From NCBI RefSeq assembly GCF_005116675.2, contig NZ_CP050699.1:4831001-4895000 (forward strand): a stretch of 64,000 nt of DNA. Direction: 5' to 3'. This stretch comes from Desulfosediminicola ganghwensis (GTDB lineage: Bacteria; Desulfobacterota; Desulfobulbia; Desulfobulbales; Desulfocapsaceae). The notes beneath the pieces were generated by a model. It was given only the letters and a program-made list of their open reading frames with translations, made no database searches and had not been told where the DNA came from. Below are positions 53,467 to 62,467 of the stretch, in pieces (position 1 is the first letter of the stretch; every line of letters starts with the position of its first letter). The translations under genes and the position numbers were made by a program.

Positions 53467-53659
53467 AAAAAGTCCGCTGTTATCTGCCAGAGTCCAAACC
53501 ATAAGAACACAGCTGAAAAACAAATAGTAATCAGCTGGAGGCTGCGGTTCTACAGTGCAAATCAATACTATTTCACGATAGCATAATTTTTTTTTCCCTG
53601 TCCAACTGCAGGGGAAGGAAGTTGGTCGACTCTCCTGTGAATCCGTCATAAAAATAAAT

Positions 53660-53695
53660 AGGGGCTTTCTACCATTGGAAGAAAGCCCCTTTTTA
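53660..53695 (-). terminator. Terminator behind phoR
   Basis: AGGGGCTTTCT and its complement form an 11-bp stem with a 9-base loop, flanked by A/T-rich runs on both strands, 23 bases after the phoR stop. Confidence 0.85.
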
Positions 53696-53717
53696 CAGAC
53701 ATGTACCAGCTATAATG

Positions 53718-55553
53718 CTATGCCATTCGACCATCCAGAGTCAGGATAAATTCCGAACCTTTGCCAAGTTCGCTTTTCACCTCGACACTTCCTCCGTGAG
53801 CCTGAATGATATGTTTAACTATGGCAAGGCCAAGACCTGTTCCACCGAGATCCCTGCTGCGAGCTTTATCACTTCGATAAAAGCGCTCAAAAAGCCTTGG
53901 CAAATGCTCTGGTGAAATACCACAGCCGGTGTCTTTCACAGAAATACAAACCTTACTACTATCGCCCATTTTCAACAAATTGCTGCGCACAGTTATGGTA
54001 TCGCCGGTTTTGCTATACTTAATGGCGTTGACCAGCAGATTCACAACCGCCTGCTCAATCAATGTACCATTCATGTTGGCCAGGATACCCTCCACACACT
54101 GCAAATCGACCTGAACCCCACGCTGCTGAGCGTTTACCTGGCAGGTCTGAACTGCCGATTCCACAACACAGCATAGTGGGCTTTCTTCCATGTGGACTTC
54201 ACCATCGCTCGATTCCTGTTCAATTCTGGACAGCGAGAGCAAGTCGTCAATAATTGCATTCAGGCGCTGGGATTGACGGAGTACAACCTCGAGAAACCGA
54301 ACCGAGTCCTCACGGTCATCGAGGGCCCCATCAAGCAATGTTTCGACATAACCGCGAATCGAGGTAATAGGTGTTCTCAACTCATGGCTGACATTGGCCA
54401 CAAAATCACGCCGTATATGTTCGAGCTTGCGCAGCCTGGTCACATCATTCATGACAATAAGCACACCGACACTATCGCCTCTGCCGTCATTCAGAGTAAC
54501 TACACTGGTCTGGAGAAATTTTTCTTCAGAACCGTCACGAAGAACTATCTCATCCTCCATCGACTCCTTGGTACTTATAATCTGATGGATCTGCTCCTGG
54601 AGTTGAGTGTGACGGATAACTTCCTGAACAATTTTACCATGCGCTGCCACCCGGCTGATACCGAGAAGGTCGGCTGCCGCCTTGTTAATGCTGATTACCC
54701 GTTCGTCTCTGTCGATGGCAATAACCGACTCAACCATGCTGGAAAACACGGTCTCCAACTGGTTCCTGTGGGTGACGATAGCCTTGATTTTTTCATCGAG
54801 CATCTCAGCCATCTTGTCCATGGACAGCGCCAGTGCGGCAACTTCCTGGGAGGAGGCCCTGTTGAGACGGGGACTCATGCGCTGCGTAAAATCACCACGT
54901 GCGAATTTTTCAGCGGTTTTGGTCATCTCTTCCAGCGGGCGGCTTATGTTGCGGGAAATGAATAGACTGACCACTGCACCACCGATACTGATCAGGATAC
55001 ATCCGAAAACAACTTTGAAAATGAGACTCTTCAGGGTTTCAAAAAGTGAAGTAACGGGAACCGACATCCTGATTACGGCAATCACTTCGGCCGGTGTGCT
55101 CACATAACTCGCCGGCCGGTTGTCGCTGAAGAGTGGCACGGCAATGTAGAGCATCGACTGTCCCAGAGTATTGCTTAATCGCAGGGACCTGCCTAGGATA
55201 CCGGAATAAGCGGTTGCTATTTCCGGGCGTTCATGATGGTTGTCCATGTACTCAGGATCGGAGTCCGAATCTGCAAGAACCCGGCCCTGAAGGTCGATTA
55301 TCGTTATGCGTGTACGGGATTCACGTCCGGCTATTTTACTGAAATCCCGCAGTTCATTTAACTCGCCGGTGGTAAGATAGTCATGAACACGTGACTTTAT
55401 AAGACTGGCCCGTGCCTCAAGATCCTTCTCCGCCTCAGCGAGATGAAACTCCTGGAAAACTATTGAACTATACCATGTTACGGCGGCAATCGTAGCAATA
55501 ACGGCTATTAAGGTTGCAGGGAATATCTGCCAGACAAGCTTTTGAGGTTTCAT
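53718..55553 (-). CDS. phoR: Phosphate-regulon-type sensor histidine kinase
   Basis: A 611-residue membrane kinase. Two helices (about 8-28 and 172-200) flank a periplasmic sensor of about 140 residues, followed by HAMP (ISRNISRPLEEMTKTAEKFA), PAS (about 265-375), a dimerisation domain with phospho-acceptor His in FVANVSHELRTPITSIRG, and the ATPase with GGTGLGLAIVKH. The name rests on the overlap (four bases) with phoB and divergence from phoU-pst; the larger periplasmic domain is as in Gram-positive and delta-type PhoR, unlike E. coli PhoR. Confidence 0.92.
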   Translation of the reverse strand: MKPQKLVWQIFPATLIAVIATIAAVTWYSSIVFQEFHLAEAEKDLEARASLIKSRVHDYLTTGELNELRDFSKIAGRESRTRITIIDLQGRVLADSDSDPEYMDNHHERPEIATAYSGILGRSLRLSNTLGQSMLYIAVPLFSDNRPASYVSTPAEVIAVIRMSVPVTSLFETLKSLIFKVVFGCILISIGGAVVSLFISRNISRPLEEMTKTAEKFARGDFTQRMSPRLNRASSQEVAALALSMDKMAEMLDEKIKAIVTHRNQLETVFSSMVESVIAIDRDERVISINKAAADLLGISRVAAHGKIVQEVIRHTQLQEQIHQIISTKESMEDEIVLRDGSEEKFLQTSVVTLNDGRGDSVGVLIVMNDVTRLRKLEHIRRDFVANVSHELRTPITSIRGYVETLLDGALDDREDSVRFLEVVLRQSQRLNAIIDDLLSLSRIEQESSDGEVHMEESPLCCVVESAVQTCQVNAQQRGVQVDLQCVEGILANMNGTLIEQAVVNLLVNAIKYSKTGDTITVRSNLLKMGDSSKVCISVKDTGCGISPEHLPRLFERFYRSDKARSRDLGGTGLGLAIVKHIIQAHGGSVEVKSELGKGSEFILTLDGRMA

Positions 55554-56284
55554 ATTTCCAGGGCTTCTTCCTGCTGATTTACATTCTTAAACCTGTAGCC
55601 GATTCCACGTACAGTCTCAATCATCTTACCAGATTCACCAAGCTTCTTTCTCAAACCAAAAATCTGCACATCAATAGCTCGCGGCGTAATAAGAAAATCA
55701 TAACCTCGCACCGCATCTATAATTTGCTGACGAGTGAATACCCACCCCGCTTTACCGGCAAGAAGAGCGAGAATGCCGAACTCTGTAGCCGTAAGCTGAA
55801 TTTCAATATCATTTAAACGAACTTCATGCTTACCCTGATTTATAACGAGGTTTCCGCAAACTATTGTTGAAGGCACACCATCGCTTTTATTATCAAGCCT
55901 GGCCGCACTTCGCCTGAGTACAGTCTTGATCCTGGCGATCAGTACTTTTGGAGAAAATGGCTTGGTAATATAGTCGTCTGCGCCGCAATCCAGACCGGCA
56001 ACCACATCCTCCTCTTCACCCTTGGCGGTAAGCATGATAATCGGCACGTCAGCGTACTCTTTTGCCCTGCCTTTCTTTACTTCTGAGCAAACTTCAATAC
56101 CGGACAGTCCGGGAAGCATTAAATCAAGCAACATGCAGTCAATATTCTCCTCGCGTAAACACTCCAAAGCCTCTTCGCCGGAGTCGGCACAAGTGACATT
56201 GAACCCTGCTCTGATCAGGTTATAACTCACGAGTTGTTGAATATCAGCTTCATCCTCAACAATCAGTATATGTACTTTTCCCAT
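55550..56284 (-). CDS. phoB: PhoB-type response regulator
   Basis: A 244-residue OmpR/PhoB-family regulator: receiver with VEDEADIQQ, phospho-acceptor in CMLLDLMLPGLSG, threonine in IIMLTAKGEE and lysine in YITKPFSPK, then a winged-helix DNA-binding domain (LTATEFGILALLAGKAGWVF, RAIDVQIFGLRKKLG). AGGGA stands eight bases before the ATG. It is divergent to phoU-pstCASB across 426 bp, in which it should bind. Confidence 0.94.
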   Translation of the reverse strand: MGKVHILIVEDEADIQQLVSYNLIRAGFNVTCADSGEEALECLREENIDCMLLDLMLPGLSGIEVCSEVKKGRAKEYADVPIIMLTAKGEEEDVVAGLDCGADDYITKPFSPKVLIARIKTVLRRSAARLDNKSDGVPSTIVCGNLVINQGKHEVRLNDIEIQLTATEFGILALLAGKAGWVFTRQQIIDAVRGYDFLITPRAIDVQIFGLRKKLGESGKMIETVRGIGYRFKNVNQQEEALEI

Positions 56285-56710
56285 GGTAATTTTTCCCTTG
56301 TGAGTTCAGAATTCGGTGGATTTCCCACACCATTCATAGGGTCGTAGTTGACCTGAGACGCTCACATCATCTTCTGGAATGACCTGTTTCGGACAGGATG
56401 CAGCACCTTCACTCTCCCTTTTCGAGGATTGTAAAGACCTGTTCCCCCGGTGCCCACCTTAAACAGGCATATGGATTAGCTCTTCTTTGACCCAATTACA
56501 AACAGTTATCAGTCTCCAATAGTGATACGCACCTTTGGAATAATCAATACCATTCAGTATTTTCAGCACCGCCGCAACCCATTTCCCTAACTTTAATGCG
56601 ATTCTAACATTCTCCTAATTGATGAAAAACATACCTCGCGTACTGTGTTGCAAACAATTGATAGATTCCAACATATGTTGGTTTTTTCGCATAATTTAAC
56701 AGGAACACTC
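56285..56710. promoter_or_regulatory. 426-bp divergent control region between phoB and phoU
   Basis: Should carry PhoB sites for both operons, but I could not find a convincing pho box (repeated CTGTCAT-like 7-mers). It holds a perfect 14-bp palindrome CCAACATATGTTGG (56668-56681) followed by six T, 29 bases before phoU, which could be an operator or a small attenuating hairpin. No other gene or RNA was seen. Confidence 0.5.
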
Positions 56711-57385
56711 ATGGAACCTTATTACACATTTCACCACGAACTGCTCAGCCTGAAAAAAAAGCTTATGCAGGTCAGCACGATGGTGGAAGAACGAGTCCGC
56801 ACCGCAGCAGCCTGCCTCTCTGAGCGAAATGACGAAGCACTGCAGAAACTGATCCTCACCGACTATGAAGTCGATGAAATGGAAGTGGAGATAGAAGAAG
56901 ACTGCCTCAAGATTCTCGCCCTTCACCAGCCTGTGGCCAGCGACCTGCGATTTATTATTGCCGTCATTAAGATCAATAACGAAATTGAGCGAATCGCCGA
57001 TATGGCTGTCAGCATTGCCATGCGTATTCAGTCTATTTACAAGAAATACGACGAGAGCGGCAATGGTCAAAACCCCTGGATTTATGATTATTCCCAGATG
57101 TCAGATAAAGTCATCGTGATGCTGAAGATGAGCCTTGACGCCCTTGTCAACAGAGACCCGGCCATGGCCCGTCAGGTATTCATCTTAGACGACGATGTCG
57201 ATCAGATGATGATAGACGCCTACGACCAGGTTCGCGAAGAGATCAAGCGTAAACCGGACCAGCCCGGACAACTGATTAATATCTATCTGGTTGCCAGGCA
57301 TCTTGAAAGGATTGCCGACCGCTCCACCAACATTTCAGAGGAAGTCATTCACCTTGTCGAGGGAACCATCGTCCGCTCCCAATAG
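56711..57385 (+). CDS. phoU: Phosphate signalling protein PhoU
   Basis: PhoU links Pst transport state to PhoR and dampens phosphate uptake. The 224-residue helical protein has two repeats with metal-binding motifs: LTDYEVDEMEVEIEEDCLKI and DDDVDQMMIDAYDQV, plus the conserved INNEIERIADMAVSIA and LVARHLERIADRSTNIS. The frame opens 22 codons earlier, but AGGA lies eight bases before the ATG at 56711. It is the first gene of the pst operon, an unusual order. Confidence 0.95.
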   Translation: MEPYYTFHHELLSLKKKLMQVSTMVEERVRTAAACLSERNDEALQKLILTDYEVDEMEVEIEEDCLKILALHQPVASDLRFIIAVIKINNEIERIADMAVSIAMRIQSIYKKYDESGNGQNPWIYDYSQMSDKVIVMLKMSLDALVNRDPAMARQVFILDDDVDQMMIDAYDQVREEIKRKPDQPGQLINIYLVARHLERIADRSTNISEEVIHLVEGTIVRSQ

Positions 57386-57452
57386 CCAGGAAGAAGCAAC
57401 CGATATCTCACTAAAATCATGAGTCAATATTAGCCAGAGCATACCAAATCTG

Positions 57453-58841
57453 ATGCCATATACATACACCTTACCATACATTCTCCTGCTCTCTGTGGGT
57501 GCTTTTCTGCTCGGCAGACACAGGGCTTTCTCGGTATCCCGTGATGTTGGGGGAGTACGTGCACTGCATTCATTGCCAAACCACTACGGGGTTTTGATGG
57601 CATTGGCCTGCGGCATACCTGCACTGCTGGTGTTTTGCTTCTGGCAAATGGCAGAGACTACAGTGATCACCCAGATGATCGTTAAAACCCTGCCGGCAGA
57701 GGTCCAGAAGCTGAGTTCCAATGAACTGACCCTGGTTCTCAATGACATCCGCAATATCGTCACGGGCAATATTGTATCAGACGCTTCCAATCCTGCCATT
57801 TTATCCGCTGCGGAACAATATCTCCAGATCCAGACATCCGCCAGGAATCTCATCTTCACGACGGTCACCTCTTCAATGGTGCTCGCCACCGGAGTCGTCT
57901 ACTACTGGATAAAAGCGGAACTGCGCGCCAGGAACCTCGTTGAGGGCCTGACCATGGTATTTCTTTTTGCCTGTTCCGCCGTTGCGATTCTTACCACTGT
58001 CGGTATCGTGCTCTCTGTTCTTTTCGAGGCAATCAGATTCTTTAAGGCTATACCCATCAACGAGTTCCTGTTCGGCCTCAACTGGAGCCCACAGATCGCC
58101 ATCCGCGCCGACCAGGCAGGTTCGTCCGGTGCCTTCGGCGCTGTGCCGATCTTTGCCGGCACCCTGCTCATTGCCTCCATAGCCATGTGCGTGGCTATTC
58201 CGATCGGCCTGTTCTCAGCTATCTACCTCTCAGAATATGCCAGCAACACAGTTCGAACCATAGCCAAGCCGCTGCTGGAGATCCTGGCCGGCATACCAAC
58301 TGTGGTCTACGGCTTTTTCGCCGCGCTGACTGTCGCCCCGCTCATTCGGGATACAGGTGGGCTTTTTGGTCTTTCAGTTGCCTCTGAGAGTGCTCTCGCC
58401 GCCGGCCTGGTTATGGGTATCATGATTATCCCGTTCATCTCTTCACTCTCCGATGATGTTATTCATGCCGTTCCCCAGACTTTGCGAGATGGCTCTCTGG
58501 GCCTTGGCGCCACCCAGTTTGAAACTATCCGCTATGTTGTTGTCCCTGCGGCCCTACCCGGTATTGTCGGCGGAGTCCTGCTTGCTGTTTCCCGTGCAAT
58601 TGGAGAGACCATGATTGTTGTTATGGCTGCCGGTCTCGCGGCCAACCTCACAGCCAACCCGTTACAGGCGGTTACCACAGTAACTGTACAGATTGTCACG
58701 TTACTGGTGGGAGACCAGGAGTTTGACAGCCCGAAAACTCTTGCAGCATTTGCACTTGGTCTCTTCCTGTTCATCTTTACCCTGATCCTGAACTTCATTG
58801 CCTTGAGAGTTGTCCGCAAATTCAGGGAACAGTACGAGTAG
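57453..58841 (+). CDS. pstC: Phosphate ABC transporter permease PstC
   Basis: A 462-residue permease, longer than E. coli PstC (319). The extra is at the N-terminus: two hydrophobic segments with a periplasmic helix region (about 1-150), before the usual core of six helices. The coupling motif is in QTLRDGSLGLGATQFETIRY, and AIGETMIVVMAAG follows. Spacing to phoU is 67 bp. It pairs with PstA for high-affinity phosphate uptake. Confidence 0.94.
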   Translation: MPYTYTLPYILLLSVGAFLLGRHRAFSVSRDVGGVRALHSLPNHYGVLMALACGIPALLVFCFWQMAETTVITQMIVKTLPAEVQKLSSNELTLVLNDIRNIVTGNIVSDASNPAILSAAEQYLQIQTSARNLIFTTVTSSMVLATGVVYYWIKAELRARNLVEGLTMVFLFACSAVAILTTVGIVLSVLFEAIRFFKAIPINEFLFGLNWSPQIAIRADQAGSSGAFGAVPIFAGTLLIASIAMCVAIPIGLFSAIYLSEYASNTVRTIAKPLLEILAGIPTVVYGFFAALTVAPLIRDTGGLFGLSVASESALAAGLVMGIMIIPFISSLSDDVIHAVPQTLRDGSLGLGATQFETIRYVVVPAALPGIVGGVLLAVSRAIGETMIVVMAAGLAANLTANPLQAVTTVTVQIVTLLVGDQEFDSPKTLAAFALGLFLFIFTLILNFIALRVVRKFREQYE

Positions 58842-58935
58842 CAGGCAGGGCAGGACACATTACATCACGCGCCAGGCCTTACGGCAAAACACATTACGGG
58901 TAGCGTTATACGCTCCCACTGAAATAGTGAAAAGA

Positions 58936-60213
58936 ATGCAGACTACAGAGCAGCAAGCAAAAATGAATCTCAAATTCAATGAAGGGCTTAATCGCCGCTA
59001 CCGTGCTGAGAGAAACTTTCAACGCATGGGTATCGCTGCTATCCTCATTGCCCTGACATTTCTGGCATTTCTTTTCATTTCTATCGTTTCTAAAGGCTAT
59101 ACCGCCTTTCAGCAGACCTATATCCAACTGGACGTGGAGTTTGACCCAGGTTATTTCCAAAATGAAAACCTTGCTGCCGCCGACTACCCCGGGCTTGTAA
59201 AGGCTTCCCTCCGAAATATGTTCCCGGAAGTGAATGACCGCAAGGAGAAAAGACGACTTTATGGTCTTGCCAGCAACTCAGCCGCCTTCACCCTCTTTGA
59301 CATGGTAAAAGAGAATCCGAACATCATAGGCACCAGACAACAGGTATGGGTATTGGCCGATGATGATGTGGATATGCTGGTCAAAGGCCATTACGATCGC
59401 GATCTGCCTGAATCTGATCGCCGGGTAAAAGATAACCAGGTCGGCTGGATCGATAGTCTTGAAGAAAACGGCAGGTTGAAGAAAAAATTCAACACCACCT
59501 TCTTCACTTCAGGTGATTCACGTGAACCTGAACAAGCCGGCATCTGGGGAGCGGCACGTGGTTCCTTTTACACCCTCCTGCTGACACTCGCCCTCTCTTT
59601 CCCCATTGGCGTTGCCGCAGCTATTTATCTCGAGGAGTTTGCGCCCAATAATGTCTGGACGGACCTTATTGAAATCAACATCAATAACCTCGCCGCAGTA
59701 CCATCCATTATCTTCGGTCTACTCGGCCTTGCTATTTTTATAAATTTCTGGGGTATGCCCCGTTCGACCCCAATCGTCGGTGGTCTGGTTCTCACCCTGA
59801 TGACCCTGCCCACCATCATCATCGCTGCCAGAGCTTCACTTAAATCAGTACCTCCTTCAATTCGTGAGGCAGCTCTCGGCATCGGGGCGTCAAAAATCCA
59901 GATGGTCACACATCACGTTCTCCCTCTGGCTCTACCAGGAATGTTGACCGGAACCATCATCGGCATGGCGCAGGCACTAGGCGAAACCGCCCCGCTGCTG
60001 ATGATAGGAATGGTCGCGTTCATCGTAGATGTACCTGGTAGCTTCACCGATCCTTCAACCGTCCTCCCAGTTCAGATTTTTCTCTGGGCGGATAGTCCTG
60101 AGCGTGCCTTCACCGAAAAAACCTCGGCAGCGATCATGATCCTGCTTGGCTTTTTGATTCTCATGAATGGTGCAGCGGTTTATCTCAGGAAAAAATTCGA
60201 AATCAAGTGGTAG
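58936..60213 (+). CDS. pstA: Phosphate ABC transporter permease PstA
   Basis: A 425-residue permease with an N-terminal extension: one helix near residues 33-55, then about 130 residues of soluble region before the transport core (WGAARGSFYTLLLTLALSFP and on). The coupling motif is PSIREAALGIGASKIQMVTH and the end has AQALGETAPLLMIGM. The frame overlaps the pstC end upstream, but the ATG at 58936 avoids that; a start at 58963 is also possible. A longer periplasmic loop in both permeases suggests they co-evolved. Confidence 0.93.
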   Translation: MQTTEQQAKMNLKFNEGLNRRYRAERNFQRMGIAAILIALTFLAFLFISIVSKGYTAFQQTYIQLDVEFDPGYFQNENLAAADYPGLVKASLRNMFPEVNDRKEKRRLYGLASNSAAFTLFDMVKENPNIIGTRQQVWVLADDDVDMLVKGHYDRDLPESDRRVKDNQVGWIDSLEENGRLKKKFNTTFFTSGDSREPEQAGIWGAARGSFYTLLLTLALSFPIGVAAAIYLEEFAPNNVWTDLIEININNLAAVPSIIFGLLGLAIFINFWGMPRSTPIVGGLVLTLMTLPTIIIAARASLKSVPPSIREAALGIGASKIQMVTHHVLPLALPGMLTGTIIGMAQALGETAPLLMIGMVAFIVDVPGSFTDPSTVLPVQIFLWADSPERAFTEKTSAAIMILLGFLILMNGAAVYLRKKFEIKW

Positions 60214-60284
60214 TTATTTTACAACTGGCTGAATCAACAGCTGAATTCCAGAAGTACAAAGACCTTTTCAAGGAGAAAAGAACG

Positions 60285-61331
60285 ATGAAAACCAAAGGCT
60301 TCCTGCTTGCAAGCGCACTTACCATGACCGTGATCAGCACTGCACCTGCAATGGCTGCCCGCGACTACATTTCCATAGTGGGTTCTTCTACCGTTTACCC
60401 GTTCGCTACCGTAGTAGCTGAGCAGTTCGGTAAAACCTCAGGCTTCAAAACCCCTAAAATCGAATCTACCGGTTCAGGCGGCGGATTTAAACTGTTCTGC
60501 GGTGGCGTTGGCGTTGAGTACCCGGATATCACCAACGCTTCCCGCGCTATCAAGTCTTCTGAGATTGAAAAGTGTGCTGCCAACGGCGTTAAAGATATCG
60601 TTGAAGTTAAGATCGGATACGATGGCATCGTACTTGCCAACTCCAAGAAATCAGCCCCTTTAAAGCTCACCAGAAAAGATATCTTCCTGGCGCTTGCTAA
60701 AGATGTACCTGATCCCAAAAATCCAGGGAAACTCATTCCGAACCCTTACAAGACCTGGAAGGAAGTTAATCCAGAACTGCCAGATACCAAAATTGAAGTT
60801 CTCGGACCTCCTCCGACCTCCGGTACCCGCGATGCATTTGTTGAGCTTGCCATGGAAGGTGGTGCCAAGAAATTCGATTTCATCGCGGCGATGAAGAAGG
60901 CAGACAAAAAAGCGTACAAGAAAGTATGCCACACCGTACGTGAAGATGGTGCGTACGTAGAAGCTGGTGAGAACGACAACCTGATCGTACAGAAGCTTCA
61001 GGCCAACCCTGTTTCTGTCGGTATCTTTGGTTACTCTTTCCTCGATCAGAATTCAGACGTAATTCAGGGCTCTTTCGTAGAGTCTGAGGCTCCTACCTTC
61101 GAGAATATCGCAGAGGGTAAATACCCGGTTTCCCGTCCGCTTTTCTTCTACGTAAAGAAAGCCCATGTAGACGTTATACCGGGCATAAAAGGATACCTGG
61201 CTGAGTTCACCGCGGAGAAAGCCTGGGGCAACGAGGGATACCTTGCAGACAAAGGTATGATCCCAATGCCTGATGCAGAGCGTAAAGAGTATGCAGCAAA
61301 CGTGAAGAACCTCAAAGCCATTGGAATGTAA
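60285..61331 (+). CDS. pstS: Phosphate-binding protein PstS
   Basis: A 348-residue periplasmic binding protein: signal peptide KGFLLASALTMTVISTAPAMA, then DYISIVGSSTVYPFATVVAE, ESTGSGGGFKLFCGG, and the phosphate-binding loop GPPPTSGTRDAFVE. AAGGAG lies about ten bases before the ATG at 60285. It is placed fourth in the operon, after the permeases, instead of first. Confidence 0.95.
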   Translation: MKTKGFLLASALTMTVISTAPAMAARDYISIVGSSTVYPFATVVAEQFGKTSGFKTPKIESTGSGGGFKLFCGGVGVEYPDITNASRAIKSSEIEKCAANGVKDIVEVKIGYDGIVLANSKKSAPLKLTRKDIFLALAKDVPDPKNPGKLIPNPYKTWKEVNPELPDTKIEVLGPPPTSGTRDAFVELAMEGGAKKFDFIAAMKKADKKAYKKVCHTVREDGAYVEAGENDNLIVQKLQANPVSVGIFGYSFLDQNSDVIQGSFVESEAPTFENIAEGKYPVSRPLFFYVKKAHVDVIPGIKGYLAEFTAEKAWGNEGYLADKGMIPMPDAERKEYAANVKNLKAIGM

Positions 61332-61439
61332 TTATTCCTTGCTCTGACTGAAAACTGTGCCATAGCAGCCTATTGAGGGTTGCTATGGCTGTTGCCGCCT
61401 TTATGTTTTTAACCTTTATGATCTTATTCTTGACCAGAT

Positions 61440-62321
61440 ATGGAACTCACAGCAGACATGCACAACCCAGCTTTTCCCACGCTCGTAAATGAAAAGGTAG
61501 TCATTGATGAGGCGGCTGTAGATACGTCTTCATCCAATTCGACAATCGGCGAACCCTTTGTTGAGAATCCCCGGATGACCTGTAGAGATGTAGACGTATA
61601 TTATGGGGAAAAGTGTGCCATCAACAAGGTGAGTATCGATGTCGGACGCAACGAAGTACTTGCCATGATCGGCCCTTCCGGCTGCGGTAAATCCACCTTC
61701 CTTCGCTGTCTCAATCGTATGAACGATACCGTTTCCTCATGTCGGGTTGAAGGCGATATTCGCCTTGACGATATTGATATATACGATCCCGGCGTCGATG
61801 TGGTGCCACTCAGGGCCCGGGTTGGTATGGTTTTCCAGAAACCAAACCCATTCCCAAAATCAATCTTTGACAACGTAGCCTATGGCCCTAAGATCCATGG
61901 CCTTGCAACAGACAAAAATGAACTGGCCGATATTGTTGAAACATCATTAACCAAGGCTGGTTTGTGGAACGAGGTCAAAGACAGACTCCATGAACCCGGA
62001 ACCGGTCTTTCCGGTGGCCAGCAGCAACGTCTCTGCATCGCCCGGGCGATCGCCGTAAGTCCTGAGGTCATCCTGATGGATGAGCCATGTTCCGCACTCG
62101 ACCCGATTGCCACAGCAAAAGTTGAAGAGTTGATCGCGGAGCTGCGGGAGCAGTTCTCCATTGTAATCGTCACCCACGCTATGCAACAGGCCTCTCGCGT
62201 TTCACAACGCACCGCCTATTTTCATCTCGGTGATCTGGTAGAAGTTGGCCCTACAGAGAGAATATTTACCAATCCCCGCCATCGGCTCACCGAAGATTAC
62301 ATTACCGGCCGTTTTGGTTGA
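61440..62321 (+). CDS. pstB: Phosphate ABC transporter ATP-binding protein PstB
   Basis: A 293-residue ATPase. The core starts near residue 48 ([18 protein letters not shown]) and has Walker [22 protein letters not shown] loop [11 protein letters not shown], signature [15 protein letters not shown], Walker [14 protein letters not shown] and the switch histidine in VTHAMQQ. The first 45 residues are an unconserved, acidic extension (a start further in is possible, but no closer ATG has a ribosome binding site that I can see). It ends the phoU-pst operon. Confidence 0.96.
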   Translation: MELTADMHNPAFPTLVNEKVVIDEAAVDTSSSNSTIGEPFVENPRMTCRDVDVYYGEKCAINKVSIDVGRNEVLAMIGPSGCGKSTFLRCLNRMNDTVSSCRVEGDIRLDDIDIYDPGVDVVPLRARVGMVFQKPNPFPKSIFDNVAYGPKIHGLATDKNELADIVETSLTKAGLWNEVKDRLHEPGTGLSGGQQQRLCIARAIAVSPEVILMDEPCSALDPIATAKVEELIAELREQFSIVIVTHAMQQASRVSQRTAYFHLGDLVEVGPTERIFTNPRHRLTEDYITGRFG

Positions 62322-62378
62322 TATCATCCTGGTCTGGTTTTCCCTGGGCCTGCAGCCTTTCGAAATTCAGGAAACGCA

Positions 62379-62416
62379 AAGCCCCTCAAAGAGTGTTTCA
62401 GCTCTTTGAGGGGCTT
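62379..62416. terminator. Hairpin behind pstB
   Basis: AAGCCCCTCAAAGAG and its complement form a perfect 15-bp stem with an 8-base loop; T tracts are short on both strands, so strength is uncertain. It lies between the convergent pstB and cytochrome genes. Confidence 0.8.
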
Positions 62417-62467
62417 AGTTATTACAGTCTTATCCAGTTCAAATACTGCCTTTCACTTTTATCAGAA

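Noticed and set aside
56285-56710. Pho box between phoB and phoU
   Set aside because: I looked for repeated CTGTCAT-like 7-mers with 4-base AT spacers on both strands and found none good enough to report.
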